From Cryphonectria parasitica EP155 (taxonomy: Eukaryota; Ascomycota; Sordariomycetes; Diaporthales; Cryphonectriaceae), in assembly GCF_011745365.1 (NCBI RefSeq), contig NW_024468911.1, forward strand, positions 1,048,759 to 1,112,758: a DNA stretch of 64,000 nucleotides. The letters are read 5' to 3'. Numbering within the stretch: the stretch's first letter is position 1; each line of letters starts with the position of its first letter. This document shows positions 58,500 through 64,000 of this stretch, piece after piece. Below the pieces are notes generated by a model. The model did no database searches, was not told where the DNA came from, and worked only from the letters and a program-made list of their open reading frames with translations. The position numbers and the translations under genes were made by a program.

Positions 58500-59310
58500 C
58501 TTGCCTGGGCTGATGGATTGATGGAAAGGGAAGATGGGGCAAAATTGGCCAGCAATTTTGGGTAATCAAGCAAAGGCCAGCAGAAGAAGAGAAAAGAAAC
58601 AGAAAAGAAGGTCAACACAGAATAAGGAATGAAGAAAGAAAGACAGCAGCCTTGACCATTTCCCACAGTCTCGACGACAAGAGGCGGCGATGCCTTTCAA
58701 GTCCTCCATCTTTATGGTAGTTTATGCCTTGCAAAGGGGCTTTGTGCTATATTCCATGGCGGAGCTAGCCCGTTCTCAACCACGGCGGCTGCGTTTGGAT
58801 TCATTGGTCGTGGGTGGCCGGTAAAAAACAAGGGGCTCTTGTAGTACGTACCGCCACATGCAGTGGCTTGTTTCGAAGGGCGACAAACAACAAGGGATAA
58901 TGTGTAATGTGGATGGTTTGGTTGGACATGCCTCCCTGAGGCGTTTTTAAACTTTTTTCTGTTGATTGGCAGGCGGTTTCCCTTGTGCTATCTAGATCCA
59001 TAGATTTGGATCTCAAGATCTGTTTGGTTTCGGTGGGGTAAGTGTGGGATGCGTGGATGCCTCCTTCTCTCCGTTTTCTTCCTTGAATCCACTACAGCCA
59101 ATCCCGTGACTTGCTGCGATTCATCTTTGTGTGATTGCAGGTGAAGCAAAGAGGAGAAGACGAAAAGACGACTACCTTTGGGACTTCATATTCTGCCTGC
59201 ACAAGAGATCTCCGAAACCTGGGTTAGGGTCATAGGGGTCGTCAAGCCCGTTCAGTGCCTAATTCCTTTCAGGGTGCATCGCAGCAGGCCCTGTTGTCAA
59301 CACCGCAAAC
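58500..59310. other. Divergent promoter interval, 0.8 kb
   Basis: This lies between the cytochrome-domain gene and the SDR gene, which start away from each other. No exon is supported. Confidence 0.45.
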
Positions 59311-60154
59311 ATGCAGCTTGGTCTCGCTGGCAAGGTCGTCCTGGTCACAGGTAAATATGAAACTTCCTTGAGGTGTCAGCATGAACACATACGAACAGAG
59401 ACTTACCGAGACCCAACTCCAATTAGGCGGAACCAAATCTATCGTCCTCGCCATAGTCAAGGCGTTTGTCGCCGAAGGCTCCATCGTGCATTTCTGCTCC
59501 CGCACAGCCGCCGATGTCGAGCGTACCGAGAAGGACCTGTCAGCCCCGCCGACAGCTCAGGCCCACGGCTCTGTCGTGAACGTCAGCTCGCCCGATGCCA
59601 TCAAGACCTGGGTCAGCAGCGTCGCAGCAAAGTCCAACGGCCGCATCGATGTCGTCGTGTCCAACGTATCGGCGCTCAGCGCGCCCGACACGCAGGAGAG
59701 CTGGGACGCGACCTACCAGACCGACATCAGGGGCACACACACGCTCATCGAGGCCGCCCTGCCATACTTGAAGGAGTCTAAGGGTAACATCGTCAATATA
59801 TCGTCCGTGTCAGGCCGATATGTGGATTTCACCGCACCTGGTCCCTACGGCGCGTGCAAGGCGGCGTTGCTGCATTATATCAGCGGACTGGGGCACTCCA
59901 TTGCCAAGGACGGCATGCGCGCGAATTCTGTGAGCCCAGGGAATATCTATGTGCAGGATGGTTTTTGGGGACAAGTGGAAAAGGGCAAGCCGGACTTTTT
60001 CGCACAGCAGATATCGAATAACCCGACAGGACGGATGGGCACGCCGGCAGAGGTTGCTGATGCGGTATTGTTTCTGGCTAGTGAGAGGGCGACTTTCATC
60101 AATGCTGCAAATTTGTTGGTGGATGGAGCCGTGAGCCCTGCGATCCAATTCTAA
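59311..60154 (+). CDS. Short-chain dehydrogenase/reductase with altered cofactor loop
   Basis: Exons 59311-59350 and 59427-60154 give 255 aa; the 76-nt intron falls inside the glycine-rich loop. The fold is a classical SDR: GKVVLVTGG at 7-15, a Ser in the NISSVSG strand (near 140), Tyr154 and Lys158 (PYGACKAA), RANSVSPG and the final GTPAEVADAVLFLASERATFINAANLLVDG. Two features are odd: the loop reads TGGTKSIV, lacking the last two Gly of TGxxxGxG, and the NNAG motif is replaced by SNVS. The catalytic Tyr/Lys pair is intact. It resembles fungal 3-oxoacyl-reductase-like SDRs, but substrate is unknown, and cofactor binding may be unusual. Confidence 0.85.
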
Positions 60155-60761
60155 GGACAGAAAAGACCTTTGATTTCGTTCAAGCAGTGAACGGCGCGAG
60201 GTTCTGAAACAATCAACATTCGAGTAAGCTGAAAGGATGATCAAATTACTTTTAGGGCTGAAACCTACGAAGTTCCTTGATATTCAATCACAACACGAAG
60301 GGTTGTACCCTCTAATCATAGCCAAAATCGCTCAACCTCAGATCTGACTTCTGCCATGAACCTGAGCTATAACCATGTCCATACGCGTTTCTTGTGGTAT
60401 GACGGACACCGAGAGACCATGGCAATATCTTTTTCGAGTCTTTTGTCTTTGACACTTGTTATCAGGTTCAGTCTCCGGATGCGGTGTAGCAACACCAGAT
60501 GCTTTGATGCTGTCACGCAGCTTTTATTGTTCCTTTCCTCGCTTTGTCTGCGCACTGCACGGTTAGGTTCCAGGTACAAAGCCCATATATGAGGGCGGGA
60601 ACGCACTGATATCATAGCGAAATCATAGCAACTGGATGCAATTGATCAGCATCTCGTCTCTCAGGCAGTGCATCTTTGGTCAATAGAATTGGTTAATAAC
60701 CTAATATTACAGTGGCAGTGGAAGACAATCAGATACGTCTGCGAACTCACTCGCCCTCAGA
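60155..60761. other. Intergenic, 0.6 kb
   Basis: This lies between the SDR stop and the start of the unknown multi-exon gene. No exon is supported; it should contain the latter's promoter. Confidence 0.45.
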
Positions 60762-63700
60762 ATGTCTGCAGCGAGCCCTGAAGGCTCCCCAGCTCCTGAA
60801 ACCTCAAGCAGTAGCGAGGATTTCGGTTTCCTTTTCGACATAGCGGACGACTTTCCCCTGCCCCAGGGTGTATATGACTTCTTACCGGACCCAGCAACAG
60901 ACCCCATTAACCCGTTTTTTCCTTCCACGCCGAGCACTGGCAGCTCGACGACATCCAGTGGCTACCTTCAGAACCCAGGAGCACCTGATCAGGGCCACGG
61001 CGACGACGATGATGACAACGATGATGGTGGCTTACAGGATCCTCGTCCGCGTCAATGGGACTCGCTCTATGATCTAAACCAGCTGGTCACCCAGCCAGGT
61101 GTCTACCCCGGCCCGTCGCAGCCTCTGGGCATGCTGCAGAAGGAGTGGCGTGCCAAATTTGAGCAGAACAACAACGGCTCCTGGAACTATGTGGAATATG
61201 TCCCGGCGTGGACGGACCCTGAATGGAGCGAGCGGTATGTCTACATCCAAGACGCCGAGCCGGCAGACGACGATCCGAGGACACGGATATACGCAAAGCC
61301 AGGCATGTTACAGAAACTGCGGCCAGCCCTGCTGCCGTCAGACGCCCAACACAGACCAACGGCGGAGGCGAAAAGATGGGGCTTCAATCCTTATCCTAGC
61401 CATTACAACCTCGGGACCACTCACTTGAACAATACCAATGACCCCAGCGGCCACTCAGGTGTCACCCCGACCGCGGCGCGGTTCCCAGACGTCCCAGTGA
61501 GCGTGCCACAGGGCGCAGATGGGGACCGAGCGACCCTGTATCATGTGAATCTCAAGGACCTCGCGGCCCACCGAGCAAAATATGACCAGAGTTGTGTGGC
61601 CCGGGGAACACAACCTACTGATGGGGCATTCATCCAGTTTCTTCTTAATATATGGAAGAACGATCCCGTGCCGGCCAAGGCTGCGCTGGCCGAGGCGCTA
61701 CTGGCCCTGTGGGAGATGAACATAAAGAAGATGGAAACGAACGAGTATCAGAGAATGCTTTTTCAGGGCAATACTAGCCAGGAGGTGAGAGAAGAATCTT
61801 GACAGATAATTACTGACAACTTCTAGTATATGTACTGATGCTCTTTTGTGCAGCTCATCGACCAGAACATATGGACCCTCGGTAAGGGTGCCACGAATGA
61901 CCTGGCTGAACCATTACACGAGTAAGCACTTCAACTTTAATACTACTAATGTCTTGTCTCGAGTACTGATGATTACAACCAACTGGCATAGTCTCATAAC
62001 GCAGGACAAGTGGGTCATTACACAAGATCGTGGGAACTACCTTGATGAGCCGAGACTTGTATACAACATATCAGGCAAGCAAGGAGAGTTTACGTAGGTG
62101 TCACCGTTTCTTGGTTCTTCTTTCTCCCCCCTCAGTCTATCAACGCTTAAGCCACTGGACATTGATTGACTCGGACACAATGGTCACAGCGCGCACAATC
62201 CAGTCCTCTGGGCTGCATTGCAACCAACCCTCCAACTTGTCTCCAAGGTCTTGGCCAGTGACCATCCCATGACCTGGGCCTGGGCAGATGTGAGGAAGCT
62301 TCGTCCGATCCACGATGCACGGAAGAATTCGAAAAGGTTCAGTAGGGATTCACTGATTCAGGCGCAAAGAGAGGCTGGCATCTCGAAGACGAGGCGGGTG
62401 GCACTCTGGCCGCACCGCGGCGAGCCTGGGGACGAGCTCAGCGGGCGCGAGTTGGCGTGGGATGAGCTGGTCCAGATCTACGAGAAGGGATTTGACACGA
62501 CACGGTACGCGTGTGAGATCCTCCGTCGGACGATCGAGTGGGACATACAACCGCAGTATCGGTTCAAACCCGGTGAGCCTGATGTAGAGAATAGCGCTTC
62601 CGGTGGGACGACAGTGAGGAGGGTTCAGGATGGCCCGGTGCCATTTAAAATCATCATCACCGTAGCTGCCGAGTATGTGTGGCAGCTGCTGGTGGATGAC
62701 TATTCGGCAGCCGAGAAGGCAAGCGTCAGCTTTCATCTCGCTTCTGTGATGCTTCACGAAATCGCTGTGAGTTTAATGAATTGCCTTGCCTCCTATTGGA
62801 AGCCATGCGAGTCAATGCTATGACATTATTGACCGGTGAGCTAACCTACGAGTACAGCATGCACTCAACAATGCAAGGTTGCAGATGAGCGGGCCACCCA
62901 GGGAGGGTGGCAACGGCCAAATTCAAAAGCCACCACTGTGGTTGGAGTTGAATCCAGACTGGCAGCGCAAGGTCGATGAGTTCAACGCTGAGAACAGTTG
63001 TGACATTGTCTCCCTGCTGCGGAGACACGGGTTGCGATTCAAGTTGCACCGAGTCTTGTTTGAGCGCCGGAGGATTGTGTGGAATATGGAAGAACTCTTT
63101 GTTGAAAACGAGCCCATCGAAGAAGAGGGATGGTCAACAGAGAACAAGGTGAGTTTTTCCAAAGTATTGATTCCCGGCCCCGGGCCCCTTCTGTGCACGG
63201 CAGAGACTGATGAATTACATGTTTGCACGACAGTACTTTGGAGGAGTTGTTGGAACCCTGGCTTCATCTCTTGGCAGCATCCCGACCATGAAAGCACCGC
63301 GTTTCCTGGCTGAGAGTAAGCAGTTGATTATCCGTTCTACCCTTTGTGTCTTCTGTGCTATATACATCAAGCTCGTTATTCGGATTGGCACTTTCCTCTC
63401 ATATCTAACCTCTCTCCCCTTCTCACTCCTTTAGTGCCATGTTCTCTATGAAATCGTATAAATCCATGGCCATTGAATCTAACTTTTTGTTATAGTGGCC
63501 TTGATGCCCAGCTTCAGGCATTGGCCTACTGCTCCTGGAACACAACTGAGGTTCCTCATACACTCGCCGCTTCCCACGCAGTCATACCTGAGATACTTCT
63601 CCCAGACCTTTTGGAATAGCGAGGTCTCACGCTTCGGGGCGGAGGCCCTCAAGTTTCCGCCGCAGCTCGTGTCGGGCACACTCGACTGGTACGTCTTCAA

Positions 63701-64000
63701 ATGGAAGCACGTAAGACAGCACTTTGGCCAAGCGGCAAGCGAGTGGATCAAGAAAGCCTGGAGCAGGTTGAAGAAAACTGCCGACTGCCAGATACTTTGG
63801 CGCTGGCTATACTTCAGGACGTTTGCCGCCGCAGACGCGCAGTCCGCTCACCACATGTGGTATTTTTCACGTGAAGACTGGTTCTCTGTGGACGTATCGG
63901 TATGGGGCAACTGGAAGGCAGTAGAAAGGGCATTCGACGCAATGCAGAAGGAGATCCAAGAGAATGCGCCCGAGGACGACAAGAATCCGTTCACATACGA
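60762..64000 (+). CDS. Multi-exon protein of unknown function (3' end beyond window)
   Basis: Seven exons read in frame: 60762-61784, 61854-61921, 61992-62093, 62190-62766, 62858-63148, 63234-63315 and 63496 to the window edge. All introns are GT-AG, 68-180 nt, and phases agree. The acidic, Ser/Pro-rich N-terminus (DDDDDNDDGG about residue 80) is followed by Trp- and aromatic-rich regions (EKRWGFNPYP-like, WNYVEYVPAWTDPEW, TAHNPVLWAALQPTLQLV, ILRRTIEWDIQPQYR) and a C-terminal part with repeated Trp (FSREDWFSVDVSVWGNWKAVE). No known catalytic motif, transmembrane helix or signal peptide is visible. It looks like a soluble conserved fungal protein; I do not recognise a family. Exon borders were chosen only by splice signals and frame. 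Confidence 0.75.

Overview
The window looks like a filamentous ascomycete, most likely a Sordariomycete. Genes are monocistronic on both strands. Several carry short GT-AG introns (about 60 to 130 nt) with CTRAC/CTRAT-type branch sites. The gene set is typical of a mould: eEF3, YVC1-type TRP channel, GH131, a DHA2 drug-type MFS carrier, a fucose-lectin-like propeller and many simple-sequence repeats. Species cannot be fixed from the sequence alone. Exon coordinates were spliced by hand from splice signals and frame; there is no transcript evidence.

Layout. 0.4-7 kb: a secreted RNase T1-type ribonuclease, a long gene-poor stretch, an aldo-keto reductase, and a decayed GH43-like arabinanase copy. 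7-13 kb: a compact housekeeping block with a HIT-domain protein, RNA polymerase subunit Rpb12, the Pol II assembly GTPase GPN1/Npa3, and the splicing factor CWF19 divergent from GPN1. 13-17.4 kb: two secretory-pathway proteins on the minus strand, a GH131 glucanase and a membrane-anchored fucose-lectin-like propeller. 19.6-25.4 kb: a TauD-type dioxygenase and a YVC1-like calcium channel. 27-31 kb: a very acidic nuclear-type protein and a small secreted protein whose intron contains a CA-rich minisatellite. 31-35.8 kb: nearly 5 kb with no convincing gene. 35.9-40.6 kb: a 1587-residue TBC-domain RabGAP with Gln/Asn runs. 42-47 kb: an E2 ubiquitin-conjugating enzyme, a GNAT acetyltransferase and a 14-TM DHA2 transporter convergent with it. 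50-55.4 kb: a small HMP1/CsbD-like protein and translation elongation factor 3. 57.5-60.2 kb: a GPI-type cell-surface cytochrome domain (CDH-cyt type) and an atypical SDR. From 60.8 kb to the window edge: a multi-exon protein of unknown function, cut off by the window end.

The secreted part (RNase, GH131, cytochrome domain, lectin-like protein, small secreted protein, GH43 relic) fits a plant-associated or saprotrophic lifestyle. The 8.3-12.8 kb block joins Pol II subunit, Pol II assembly factor and spliceosome factor genes. I see no obvious mobile element, CRISPR, rRNA or convincing tRNA gene, and no unmistakable new multi-gene system. The best leads are the lectin-like transmembrane protein, the unknown 3' gene, the SDR with an altered cofactor loop and the repeat-bearing intron.
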